From assembly GCA_046345315.1 (NCBI GenBank), contig JBKDKA010000091.1, positions 11,615 through 75,614 on the forward strand: a stretch of 64,000 nucleotides of DNA, read 5' to 3'. How positions within the stretch are numbered: the first letter of the stretch is position 1; each line of letters begins with the position of its first letter. The notes beneath the pieces are model-generated. The model saw only the letters and a list, made by a program, of their open reading frames with translations, was not told the DNA's origin and did no database searches. This document shows, one piece after another, positions 16,479 through 23,431 of this stretch. The position numbers were made by a program, and so were the translations under genes. The DNA comes from F1-80-MAGs062 sp046345315. GTDB taxonomy: Bacteria; Planctomycetota; Planctomycetia; Planctomycetales; Planctomycetaceae.

Positions 16479-17016
16479 AATGCAGATCGAAATTCAGAAC
16501 CGGGATTGGCACCACTTGCAGTGGAAGTGTTTCCAGTCGTTTATGGGGACGATGATGTTGCGTCGGTCGATGTAAACACGATGGAACTCGTCGCTTCAGA
16601 TGCCTTATGGATACTTTCACCAATTCCCGGAATACTTTGCCATCTCACATGGTGTTTCTGTTTGAATGCACTATTATGTATAGGTGAAAAGTAAATAATC
16701 GCTGACTCAAACAAGAGTTAAGTCGCGATCTTCATCGGATGACTATTTAAATCGCAGACCAGAGTTTTCTGGCGGGCGAATTTTCGAGTAAGCCGACATG
16801 CACTGGGCCTTCAATGGAAGGTTCAATGCATGTCGGCTTTTTTCGTTTCTGTTCAGGATGTTTGCGATTCAGTGCGCTGGTACCGGCCGATCTGTTCACC
16901 AGCCATCAATTGATCCTGCTCTACAGAGGTACGTTCCTGCGGAATCACGAATACTGAGCAGTGCGGGATACGAAACTGCTTTTGACCAGACCACAGCAGA
17001 ACAGGGAAGTGCAGAA
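16479..17016. other. Intergenic region upstream of csrA
   Basis: 538 bp without a supported gene. It contains a half copy of the palindromic repeat at 16491-16516 (aattcagaaccgggattggc, no matching right arm) and a hairpin terminator at 16790-16846. AT-rich sequence around 16660-16700 could hold a promoter but no convincing -35/-10 pair was found. Confidence 0.5.
16790..16846 (+). terminator. Hairpin terminator in csrA leader region
   Basis: AAGCCGACATGCA (16790-16802) pairs with TGCATGTCGGCTT (16827-16839); an inner CCTTCAATGGAAGG hairpin caps it, and a T-run follows. It lies about 170 bp before csrA and 310 bp after the permease stop. The left arm and flank resemble the hairpins at 9669 and 23339. 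Confidence 0.8.
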
Positions 17017-17220
17017 ATGCTGGTACTGTCACGAAAAATTTCTGACGTCATCGTTGTAGGAAGTTCCGGAGCGAATCTCGGTGAAGTCAGAATCGTGGTG
17101 CTCGGTGTGAACAACGGTCGCGTCAAACTTGGAATTGAAGCGCCGCCGGGAGTGTCGGTTCACCGCGAGGAAGTGACTCTTCGCAGTCGGATGACTGAAT
17201 CCTTAGAGAAAGTGTTGTAG
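17017..17220 (+). CDS. csrA: Carbon storage regulator CsrA
   Basis: 67 residues, the normal CsrA length. It starts MLVLSRKISDVIVVG and has the RNA-binding strand IEAPPGVSVHREEV with the conserved GVSVHREEV core. As a dimer it binds GGA motifs in mRNA leaders and controls translation or stability. ATG 17017 follows gggaag; an open frame extends upstream through the terminator hairpin but lacks CsrA homology and is not used. CsrA inside a stress block suggests post-transcriptional control of neighbours, and the next gene's leader contains ttcaggagga at its ribosome-binding site, a plausible target (inference). Confidence 0.96.
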   Translation: MLVLSRKISDVIVVGSSGANLGEVRIVVLGVNNGRVKLGIEAPPGVSVHREEVTLRSRMTESLEKVL

Positions 17221-17223
17221 CTT

Positions 17224-17320
17224 TAGAGCGCGTTTCGAAACCGGGGCAGGCACACCTGCAAATGCAGAATTTGCAGGAGATATGGGGTCCTTCGGGAACC
17301 AGTCCCGGTTCCGAAACCAC
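17224..17320 (+). repeat. Palindromic intergenic repeat, type A, copy 3
   Basis: Arms at 17233-17255 and 17294-17316 (tttcgaaaccggggcaggc against accagtcccggttccgaaa), inner hairpin CTGCAAATGCAGAATTTGCAG. It opens with TAGAGCGCG four bases after the csrA stop. A G:C pair in the outer stem replaces the A:T pair of copies 1 and 2, a compensatory change. Confidence 0.82.
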
Positions 17321-17360
17321 ATGCAGGTTGTTTCTGTGTTTGTTTTCAGGAGGAAATGAA

Positions 17361-17828
17361 ATGTTCGGAATTCGTGTATCTTATGTTGCGCTGGGACTTG
17401 CTCTCATTCTGAGCGCCTCAGCAGCGAATGTTGAAGCTGGTAAGGGTCGGCGCCATCACTCCATGCGAAGAGAGCCGGCTCACTGTGGAGGGCATGGTCA
17501 CCATGGGGCTGCAGGCCATAGCTGTCGAGCAAATGGCTGTTCGGGTGGGCATTCTGCTGATCATCATAACGGCGGACATCATAACGGCGGCCATTATAAC
17601 GGAGGTCATCATAGCGGCGGTCATTATGCCAGTTTTCAGTCAGAGTGCTGTGGGGGCAGTGAATGGCAGCACCATGCGTATGTATCACCGCCATCCGCTG
17701 ACTGTCAGATGATGGATCGCTGCTGTGGAGTTCCTTCGGGAACGATGATGGCTGCGCCGACTCACAATGCAGTTCACCCGCAGCAGGAATCTGTCACTCC
17801 ACAGAACGCCCCGGCTCCCGGCACATAA
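17361..17828 (+). CDS. Exported His/Gly-rich repeat protein
   Basis: 155 residues. A signal peptide (about 1-26, MFGIRVSYVALGLALILSAS) precedes a strongly biased mature protein: HGHHGAAGHSC, then tandem five-residue HHNGG-like units (HHNGGHHNGGHYNGG, residues about 72-94), and several Cys including CCGG and RCCGV near the C-terminus. Composition suggests metal binding in the periplasm or cell envelope, but I recognise no family. ATG 17361 has an excellent aggagg Shine-Dalgarno. It follows csrA after a type A repeat. Repeat units vary at the DNA level by few bases, so unit number may vary between strains. Confidence 0.8.
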   Translation: MFGIRVSYVALGLALILSASAANVEAGKGRRHHSMRREPAHCGGHGHHGAAGHSCRANGCSGGHSADHHNGGHHNGGHYNGGHHSGGHYASFQSECCGGSEWQHHAYVSPPSADCQMMDRCCGVPSGTMMAAPTHNAVHPQQESVTPQNAPAPGT

Positions 17829-17917
17829 CGATGCTGCCTCGCCAGAATTCAGAATGACTCTGCTGAAAACCGTCAGAGTTCGGAAGCATTCATGCCCCAT
17901 CTGAGTGTGTGGCACCA

Positions 17918-18016
17918 TCAGGAATCTCTCCTGAATCACCCGCTCAGGCTGTCTTTGCTTCCTGGCTGTGTGCTGGGAGTCGCCTCGGCGTGAGGCGCAG
18001 CGAAGGCGATTCCTGA
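17918..18016 (+). other. Large inverted-repeat structure upstream of csbD
   Basis: TCAGGAATC (17918-17926) is the exact complement of GATTCCTGA (18008-18016). Inside, GGAGTCGCCT (17976-17985) pairs with AGGCGATTCC (18004-18013) in an alternative fold. No T-run follows, so it is not an ordinary terminator. It might be a structured leader or a degenerate repeat. The rest of 17829-18173 shows nothing else. Confidence 0.3.
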
Positions 18017-18173
18017 AGGATTTCTGATAACGATGTCAGATCGGTTCGGAGTGGCATCCTGGTTTGGGGATCCGGTGCCGCAGAAGATAACGGGTGTTCC
18101 AATTCTCGAAAGCCATGCGATCTGGCGTCAGGTCGTTGGCTGACTTGATCAATTAACTTGAGGAGAAGACGTG

Positions 18174-18380
18174 ATGAACTGGGATCAGATTCAGGGCGAC
18201 TGGAAACAGATGGCTGGCCGAGTGAAGGAAAAGTGGGGCAAGCTGACAGACAACGATATGACGGTAATGTCGGGGCGGCGCGAACAGCTGGTTGGTGTCC
18301 TGCAGGAAAGATACGGATATGAGAAACAACGGGCGGAGAAGGAAGTCCGAGACTTTACGGACAGTCTGAAGGCGTCGTAA
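18174..18380 (+). CDS. CsbD-family stress protein
   Basis: 68 residues. Clear CsbD signature: MNWDQIQGDWKQMAGRVKEKWGKLTDND with a later REQLVGVLQERYGYEK segment and a charged helical tail. CsbD-like proteins are small, highly charged, strongly stress-induced (SigB-dependent in Bacillus) and of unknown biochemistry. ATG 18174 follows gaggagaag at good spacing; the in-frame GTG three bases earlier is less likely. It begins a run of small envelope-stress genes. Confidence 0.93.
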   Translation: MNWDQIQGDWKQMAGRVKEKWGKLTDNDMTVMSGRREQLVGVLQERYGYEKQRAEKEVRDFTDSLKAS

Positions 18381-18508
18381 ACGGTCGAATCGCGGGCCAG
18401 CACATCAGCGGATCGTTCGGCCGATGGGCTGAAAGTAGTGACTCAAAACGTATGAGCAGTCACGTGCTGTTCACACTTAACATAAACATTTACCAGGGAG
18501 AATCACAG

Positions 18509-18934
18509 ATGTCGACTTCAACAATGGTTCCGGGCGTCCGAAAAGAAGAATGGGCGCAGGCCACAGACAAAGCAAAGGATGCGATCTCGTCTGCGGGTGA
18601 TATGGCTGGCCACGCGGTCTCGGCAGTCGGAGAAATTGCATCACAGAAGGCCTGCGAGATGGGGGCTCGAGTCGACCAGATGGTCGAACAGGCAGGAGCC
18701 GGAATTCATCACATGGGCGACACTCTGGGACGCAATCTGCCCCACAACGGAATGCTGGGGGCCGCATCTCAGGGATTGGCTGGAGCAGTGCAGCACAGCG
18801 GCGAGTATCTGGAAGACCAGAAACTCAGCGGGCTTTCAAAAGATGTGACCTGTCTGATTCGTCGGAATCCGGTTCCGTCGGTGCTGATTGCCCTCGGCAT
18901 CGGCTGGCTGGCAGCCAGAAAGATCTGGAAGTAG
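18509..18934 (+). CDS. YqjD/ElaB-like membrane-anchored stress protein
   Basis: 141 residues. A long amphipathic, Ala/Gly/Met-rich helical region (about 10-115) with repeated small-residue heptads is followed by a C-terminal membrane anchor VPSVLIALGIGWLAARKIW (about 120-140). This is the layout of YqjD/ElaB (DUF883), which bind ribosomes at the inner membrane in stationary phase in E. coli; sequence identity is too low to be certain. ATG 18509 follows gggag. The YqjE-like gene begins 3 bp after its stop, as in E. coli yqjD-yqjE. Confidence 0.7.
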   Translation: MSTSTMVPGVRKEEWAQATDKAKDAISSAGDMAGHAVSAVGEIASQKACEMGARVDQMVEQAGAGIHHMGDTLGRNLPHNGMLGAASQGLAGAVQHSGEYLEDQKLSGLSKDVTCLIRRNPVPSVLIALGIGWLAARKIWK

Positions 18935-18937
18935 CCC

Positions 18938-19366
18938 ATGGCAGATGATGTCGGATCTCGTCAAACGGTCACCGTGGGAACGCTGCTGACAGGATTTCTA
19001 TGCGATCTGCAGCTGCTGTTTGAACAGCAGTTTCAGCTGACACGCTGTGAGATTGAACAGGAATTTCGTCAGCGAGCGACTGCGGTGGCCTTACTTGCCG
19101 CCGGAGTTGTGACCTGTTTGCTGAGTGGAATGATGATGTGTCTGTCCGCTGCTCACGGTATTCACTTTTTCCTGCAGAGAACAGCTGCGGGCGACAGCAC
19201 CTTCGTGCCGCTCTGGGTCTGTTACGCGATCGTTGGCGTTGTCATCGGGGCCGCAGCGATTCTGCTGCTGTGGCTGGGAAGACGACAGATCCGCCGTGTC
19301 GCCATCAGCGAGAATCCGGCAGTCGAGATTCTGGAAAGGGTTCGAAATTGGAAGACAGAGCCATGA
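18938..19366 (+). CDS. YqjE-like phage-holin-family membrane protein (PF07332)
   Basis: 142 residues. A cytoplasmic helix rich in Glu/Gln (LFEQQFQLTRCEIEQEFRQ, residues 27-45) precedes two spans (about 48-70 and 88-112) separated by a short loop, then a basic tail (GRRQIRRVAI). This matches the 'phage holin family' annotated in many chromosomes as YqjE; it is a stress-associated inner-membrane protein, not a lysis protein. It overlaps the next gene by ATGA at 19363 and lies 3 bp after the YqjD-like gene, so the three are probably one translational unit. Confidence 0.8.
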   Translation: MADDVGSRQTVTVGTLLTGFLCDLQLLFEQQFQLTRCEIEQEFRQRATAVALLAAGVVTCLLSGMMMCLSAAHGIHFFLQRTAAGDSTFVPLWVCYAIVGVVIGAAAILLLWLGRRQIRRVAISENPAVEILERVRNWKTEP

Positions 19367-19962
19367 TCATTCGAAACCAGATGGAGATCACCAGACGAAG
19401 GATGAGTCAGAAGCTGGATATGCTGGAAGAACATGTCCTGGATACTGTTCATTCTGCTGGCTCTACCGTGAACGCGACGGCGGAAACAGTGCAGGATGTT
19501 GTTCAGTCTGTCGGTCGAGCGTTTGATATTGAGCAGCATTATCGTCGACATCCCTGGCTGTTCATCGGAGGTTCTGTTGCACTAGGTTATGTCCTGACGG
19601 AACTACTGAGCGAAGGTGTGTCCGAGGTCTCGCCATCTGTTGCTGCAAAGAGTTCAGATCAATGCGACTGCAATGGCGACACTCATCCGGTTTCAGCAGA
19701 CCATACCGCAACAACAGACGGTTCTGTTGTTTCCGGCAATCCCGGTGCGATGGAAACGGCGCACAACGGAGACCCGAGGAGCAACGGAGGCACAGCGGGA
19801 TATGGCATACGCCGAGCCTCGATGGAGGCATTTGCGAGCTTTGCCCGAGAGATCGCAACTCGATCACTGCCGCTGGTGATGGACTACTTCCTGCACGCAC
19901 CATCATCTCAAGGACGCAATGAGGAACGTCAGTCGGACTCACGATCACCTGAGAACATCTGA
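19363..19962 (+). CDS. Membrane-anchored protein downstream of YqjE (DUF3618-like)
   Basis: 199 residues. An N-terminal segment (IRNQMEITRRRMSQKLDMLE) resembles the DUF3618/YqjK type coiled coil (an inference from pattern). A short hydrophobic span (about 65-82, PWLFIGGSVALGYVLTELL) follows, then a low-complexity, Ser/Asn/Asp-rich region (about 85-145) and a C-terminal amphipathic part. ATG 19363 overlaps the YqjE-like stop by 4 bp. Likely acts with the two preceding gene products at the membrane under stress. Confidence 0.7.
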   Translation: MIIRNQMEITRRRMSQKLDMLEEHVLDTVHSAGSTVNATAETVQDVVQSVGRAFDIEQHYRRHPWLFIGGSVALGYVLTELLSEGVSEVSPSVAAKSSDQCDCNGDTHPVSADHTATTDGSVVSGNPGAMETAHNGDPRSNGGTAGYGIRRASMEAFASFAREIATRSLPLVMDYFLHAPSSQGRNEERQSDSRSPENI

Positions 19963-20015
19963 GGTCAAAGGCAGATGCCGGCATGTTCCCGGCGACCGTG
20001 AGTCCTGGAACGCCT

Positions 20016-20096
20016 GACAAAACCGGGACTGGCTCCCGAGCAAAGCCAATACGCTTACAAACTCGTTGGTTGAAGGGTGCCTGTCCCGATTTTGTC
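20016..20096 (-). repeat. Palindromic intergenic repeat, type B, copy 2 (inverted)
   Basis: gacaaaaccgggactggct (from 20016) and gggtgcctgtcccgattttgtc (to 20096). Read on the minus strand it matches the copy at 15262-15342 almost throughout, including the interior gcgtattggctttgctc. It lies between two plus-strand genes. Confidence 0.85.
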
Positions 20097-20134
20097 AGAG
20101 CCTCTTAATCATTTTGCAGAGAAGGAACGAGAAA

Positions 20135-20461
20135 ATGTCCAGGAATTCGCTCGACAGCAAGGCTTCGCCGAAAGAAGCGGAGTGCCACGAAAATGCTTCA
20201 TGCTCATTTGAGGGGAAGCTCGTCAGCATCGGAGGCAGCCGTCTGGTTGTCGAATCCGAGAAGGACAGGAAAACGTCTTACGCTCTCGCATCTGACGCCA
20301 TTCTGACCTGCGATGGCAAGGTGGGTAAGGAAGAATCGCTGAAACCCGGAAGGCGCATTCGAGTCACGACGCAGAAGGGAAATTCCAACATGGTCACCGG
20401 AATTGAATGGCTCAGCAAAAACGAAAGCTTTCCGGCGCAGAAATCAACAACAGCAAAGTAG
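20135..20461 (+). CDS. Small protein with one repeat-domain copy, unknown function
   Basis: 108 residues, no signal peptide. Residues about 25-90 form a compact beta-rich unit (FEGKLVSIGGSRLVVES ... LKPGRRIRVTT) that recurs twice in the exported protein encoded at 20630-21199. Near the N-terminus there are two Cys in CHENASCSF. ATG 20135 follows agaaggaacg. I do not recognise the family. The DGxVxSI-(x)n-CDGK-(x)n-LKxGxxIRVTT pattern suggests a small OB-like or beta-barrel domain (inference only). Confidence 0.75.
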   Translation: MSRNSLDSKASPKEAECHENASCSFEGKLVSIGGSRLVVESEKDRKTSYALASDAILTCDGKVGKEESLKPGRRIRVTTQKGNSNMVTGIEWLSKNESFPAQKSTTAK

Positions 20462-20629
20462 CTGGAAAGCCTGCAGTCTGAGATCACTCAGAATTCGCAG
20501 GACTGTTTCTGCACTGAAAGCGTCATGGATTGAGAATTACGCGAGCCACTGGCACATCGAAGCCTGCGGCAGTGAAGACATGTTGTCGTCACGGAGTGAT
20601 TTTCATGTTGTGTGAACGAAAAATGAAAG

Positions 20630-21199
20630 ATGACAATCATGTTTTATCAAGCACTCTCTGCAGGAGCTGTTGCTCTGGCATTGCTGACCGGAATCAACGC
20701 TGCGACGGCCGCAGCCGAAACTGCAGAAGCCACCCATGATGGTACCGTTGTGTCGATCACCAGCACCGAACTGGTGATGCGTACGAAAGGCAAAAAGGAA
20801 CATACTCATTCGCTGTCACGCGAGACGACGATCACTCTGGACGGCAGGGAATGCAAAGCCGCAGACCTCAAAGCCGGGCTGAAGATTCGAGTCACCACGA
20901 TCGCTGCCGACAAGGTGGCCGCAAGTCACATCGAAGCCATCAGCAGTCATCGAACGTTCGCAAACACTCATGACGGCACAATCGTCAGCATCACCAGCAG
21001 CAAACTGGTCATGATCGGTGAAAAGAGCAAGGAGCATTCTCACGTTGTGAACGCAGACACGAAGATCAGCTGCGATGGCAAGACGTGTAAGGCGTCCGAT
21101 CTGAAAGCCGGCTGGAAGATTCGCGTCACAACAAAGAAGAAAGATCAGGACACTGCCCTGATGATTGAAGCCATCGATCAGGATTCGGATTTTTCCTGA
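20630..21199 (+). CDS. Exported protein with two copies of a 70-residue domain
   Basis: 189 residues. A signal peptide (through about residue 30, ending ATAAAE) precedes two tandem domains (about 36-105 and 112-180), each starting HDGTxVSITSxxLVM, containing a His-rich strand (KEHTHSLSR or KEHSHVVNA), a Cys-bearing turn (GRECKAADLKAG, GKTCKASDLKAG) and ending KIRVTT. The cytosolic-looking neighbour at 20135 has one such domain. Duplication within and between adjacent genes is evident from the sequence; function is unknown. ATG 20639 is an alternative start that shortens the signal peptide slightly. Confidence 0.8.
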   Translation: MTIMFYQALSAGAVALALLTGINAATAAAETAEATHDGTVVSITSTELVMRTKGKKEHTHSLSRETTITLDGRECKAADLKAGLKIRVTTIAADKVAASHIEAISSHRTFANTHDGTIVSITSSKLVMIGEKSKEHSHVVNADTKISCDGKTCKASDLKAGWKIRVTTKKKDQDTALMIEAIDQDSDFS

Positions 21200-21347
21200 A
21201 CGCTGTCAGGCTGGGCAATCAGCTCCTGGCATCGCAATTCGATGCCGGGAGTCATGACTGCTCCGTCAGATGACGTTCACATCCCTCCACACCAGCCAGC
21301 AGAACTTGTTGTCTGCAATGGTGCTCACGCGACAGAAGGATCAACTC

Positions 21348-21503
21348 ATGCTCGGAACTCTCCTGCTCGTCCTGCTTGTACTTATGCTGCTGGGTGTAGC
21401 TCCACAATGGCCATACAGCCGCCAATGGGGCTACTACCCGAGCGGAGGTGTCCTTCTGCTGATCGTGCTTCTCATTCTGTTTCAGCAGGGATTTCGGCTT
21501 TGA
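21348..21503 (+). CDS. DUF3309-family membrane miniprotein
   Basis: 51 residues: MLGTLLLVLLVLMLLG, then PQWPYSRQWGYYPSGG, then a second hydrophobic segment LLLIVLLILFQQG. This exactly fits DUF3309 (two spans joined by a WPYSR-WGYYPSGG loop), widespread in proteobacteria and planctomycetes and often in stress clusters, function unknown. ATG 21348 follows agaaggatc; in-frame upstream ATGs add residues without family similarity. Confidence 0.92.
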   Translation: MLGTLLLVLLVLMLLGVAPQWPYSRQWGYYPSGGVLLLIVLLILFQQGFRL

Positions 21504-21559
21504 AGGCATCAGCCCGCGTTGCGATCTGTTCTGCAGAAAATCACTGAGGAAAAGAAATC

Positions 21560-21937
21560 ATGCTTCATCATGAAACAGACATCAATGAGCCATCATCAAC
21601 CCCCAACGGCAAGATATTCGGCATCGTCAAATATCGATATCAGTTGAAATCTGTCTGCGATGCACTTGCGGCAGTCGACGTGCGCGAAGTCGAAATACTC
21701 GACGGAAGCGCAGGAGCGGCACGTTTACGAGAATGGGAAGAGCGATTCTCCCACTTTATTCTCGGAGAAAGGGAGACTGATCTGCTCAAGGGATATCTCG
21801 AGGCCGTTGAGAGTCACTTCATTGTGTTCACAGCTGTTGTGGACTGGGGGCAGGACGTCATTGCCGCCGACAGAGCAAAAGCCGCAGGTGCCAGAGGCAT
21901 GTCCCGTTTCGGCAACTCCGTTGTCACAAGTTACTGA
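21560..21937 (+). CDS. Hypothetical protein, possibly stress-related
   Basis: 125 residues, soluble, no signal peptide. It has a mixed alpha/beta appearance: GKIFGIVKYRYQLKSVCDAL near residue 17, VEILDGSAGAARL, a charged helix WEERFSHFILGERETDLLKG, and a final hydrophobic strand SHFIVFTAVVDW. The start ATG has a good gaggaaaag site. The pattern of a helix, a 'DGSAGAARL' turn and a strand vaguely recalls the ferredoxin-like fold of YflT/DUF1269 proteins, but I cannot assign a family. It lies 57 bp after the DUF3309 gene and is probably co-transcribed. Confidence 0.75.
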   Translation: MLHHETDINEPSSTPNGKIFGIVKYRYQLKSVCDALAAVDVREVEILDGSAGAARLREWEERFSHFILGERETDLLKGYLEAVESHFIVFTAVVDWGQDVIAADRAKAAGARGMSRFGNSVVTSY

Positions 21938-22033
21938 TCAGGAATCGTCGAGTGAACCAGTATGGTTCGACAAAGGATTGATGATCGTTTCGTTTCTTTA
22001 ACTGAATTTCGAAATCATTCACACAGGATCAAT

Positions 22034-22789
22034 ATGATGAAGAATCTGAATATCGGAATTACTGCGGCTCTGTTTCTGCTGACCGGTTGCGGTCAGGGAA
22101 CACCGGGCGGCCCGGGCGTCACATCGACCACGGCCGGGAAGCCGAGTTATGGTCAGACTGAGGATACGTTTCACCTGAGCGTTCCACTCATGTCGACAAC
22201 CCTTCAGCAGGGGGGAAAGCTTGAAGCAAAGGTCGGGATCGAGCGAGCAAAGAATTTTGGTGAAGATGTCTCTCTGAAGTTCTTCAGTCTGCCGGAAGGG
22301 GTCACAGTCACACCGGCCGACGCCGTGATTCGGCATGGAGATAAAGAAGTCGCTGTTCAGTTCAGTGCTGACGCAGCAGCAGCGCTCGGAGATTACAGGA
22401 TCAAGGTTTTCGGTCATCCGAAAACAGGGCCTGACGCGGAAGTTGAATTCAAGCTGAGCATCAGCGCCATCGACACGTTCGCTCTGAAGATGCCGTTTCT
22501 TTCAACAACTCTGAAACAGAACGAATCCACTGAGTTCACTGTCGGCATCAGTCGGGATAAAACTTTTGACAGTGATGTTCAGCTGCAGTTCGGAGACCTG
22601 CCGGACGGTGTGACTCTGACTTCCACGGAATCCATGATTCAACGCGGAGAAAAAGAGAAACAGTTCACCATGTCGGCCACGGAGGATGCAGCTCTGGGGG
22701 ACTTCACAGTGAAAGTCACCGGCCATCCGTCCACCGGAAAAGATGCTTCCGGTGAACTGAAGCTGTCTGTCGCCCAGAAACAGAAATAA
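22034..22789 (+). CDS. Lipoprotein with two tandem beta-sandwich-like repeats
   Basis: 251 residues. Signal peptide II with lipobox LLTGC (about residue 15-19), a Gly/Thr/Ser-rich linker, then two homologous units of about 95 residues (about 46-145 and 148-248). Each has PLMSTTL or PFLSTTL, a xVGIxRxKxFxxDVxLxF strand, LPxGVTxT, and LGDyxxKVxGHP before a closing strand. These look like immunoglobulin-like or COG1470-type domains anchored to the membrane. ATG 22034 is used; ATG 22037 is equivalent. Role unknown; placed in the stress block. Confidence 0.8.
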   Translation: MMKNLNIGITAALFLLTGCGQGTPGGPGVTSTTAGKPSYGQTEDTFHLSVPLMSTTLQQGGKLEAKVGIERAKNFGEDVSLKFFSLPEGVTVTPADAVIRHGDKEVAVQFSADAAAALGDYRIKVFGHPKTGPDAEVEFKLSISAIDTFALKMPFLSTTLKQNESTEFTVGISRDKTFDSDVQLQFGDLPDGVTLTSTESMIQRGEKEKQFTMSATEDAALGDFTVKVTGHPSTGKDASGELKLSVAQKQK

Positions 22790-22881
22790 ACATCTCTTCG
22801 GCTGTGAAATGAAACACGCAGTCGGAACTAACTGACTCGACTCTCTTTGCTGGTCTGGAATTTATCTGAAAGGATCGTTTG

Positions 22882-23031
22882 ATGCTCTGGACAATCTTCA
22901 TCGTGCTCCTGGTACTCTGGGCACTTGGCATGGTAACTTCCACGACTCTGGGTGGTTTCATTCACCTCCTGCTGCTGATCGCAATCGCAGTCGTTCTGAT
23001 TCGAATCATTCAGGGACGACGAGTCATTTAG
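22882..23031 (+). CDS. lmo0937-family (DUF5670) membrane miniprotein
   Basis: 49 residues: MLWTIFIVLLVLWALGMVTS, then TTLGGFIHLLLLIAIAVVLI and the basic end RIIQGRRVI. This is the lmo0937/DUF5670 pattern of two spans with a conserved GGFIHLLL and a C-terminal RxxxGRR. ATG 22882 follows aaaggatcg. Such genes are frequent beside CsbD and DUF3309 genes; function unknown. Confidence 0.9.
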   Translation: MLWTIFIVLLVLWALGMVTSTTLGGFIHLLLLIAIAVVLIRIIQGRRVI

Positions 23032-23099
23032 CGGCTACGAAAAGACAGAGTCAGGCCGCTTTTTCTACCTGATTCTCCTGAGCTTGATCAGCATTGCCC

Positions 23100-23124
23100 G
23101 GGAGCCAGCTTCGGTTCTGTCACC
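23100..23124 (+). repeat. Half copy of palindromic repeat (right arm)
   Basis: cgggagccagcttcggttc and following tgtcac match the right arm of a type B element; no left arm is found just upstream. A left-arm fragment with the same variant (agaaccggg) lies beyond the histidine kinase gene at 26150. Confidence 0.6.
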
Positions 23125-23338
23125 TGTTCTGGAGAAGATTACAGGGCGCCAGTCAGAGTCGATTGTTTTCCTCAAAGTCTGTTTTGGCTCAGAACTCGGC
23201 GTGCATTGTTATCACGCTTCCGATATGCTCGACGACTCACGGGGCAGCATGAGGCTGACCCCGGGAGACAGGTTACGTTAACACCGCTGGACAACTAGAC
23301 AACCGGCAATCCGCAGAGCGGGAGGCCAGTTGAAGAGT

Positions 23339-23388
23339 AGACCGACGTGAGCGAATCCATCAGGGTTCGTTGACGTCGGTCTTTTTTT
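23339..23388 (+). terminator. Hairpin terminator before hybrid kinase gene
   Basis: AGACCGACGT (23339-23348) pairs with ACGTCGGTCT (23373-23382), with an inner CGAATCC/GGGTTCG stem, then a run of T to 23388. It lies 44 bp before the kinase start and 308 bp after the previous stop. Preceding sequence gaggccagttgaagagta resembles that before the hairpin at 9669. Confidence 0.85.
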
Positions 23389-23431
23389 GTGACCGAATTT
23401 CCGCGGGATCGCATTCCGCACCTGAAAGAAG

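Noticed and set aside
16798..17016. Longer CsrA beginning within the terminator hairpin
   Set aside because: CsrA proteins begin MLVLSRK; the added residues have no similarity and would cross a terminator.
20016..20096. Rho-independent terminator after the YqjK-like gene
   Set aside because: The long stem is a type B dispersed repeat and lacks a T-run.
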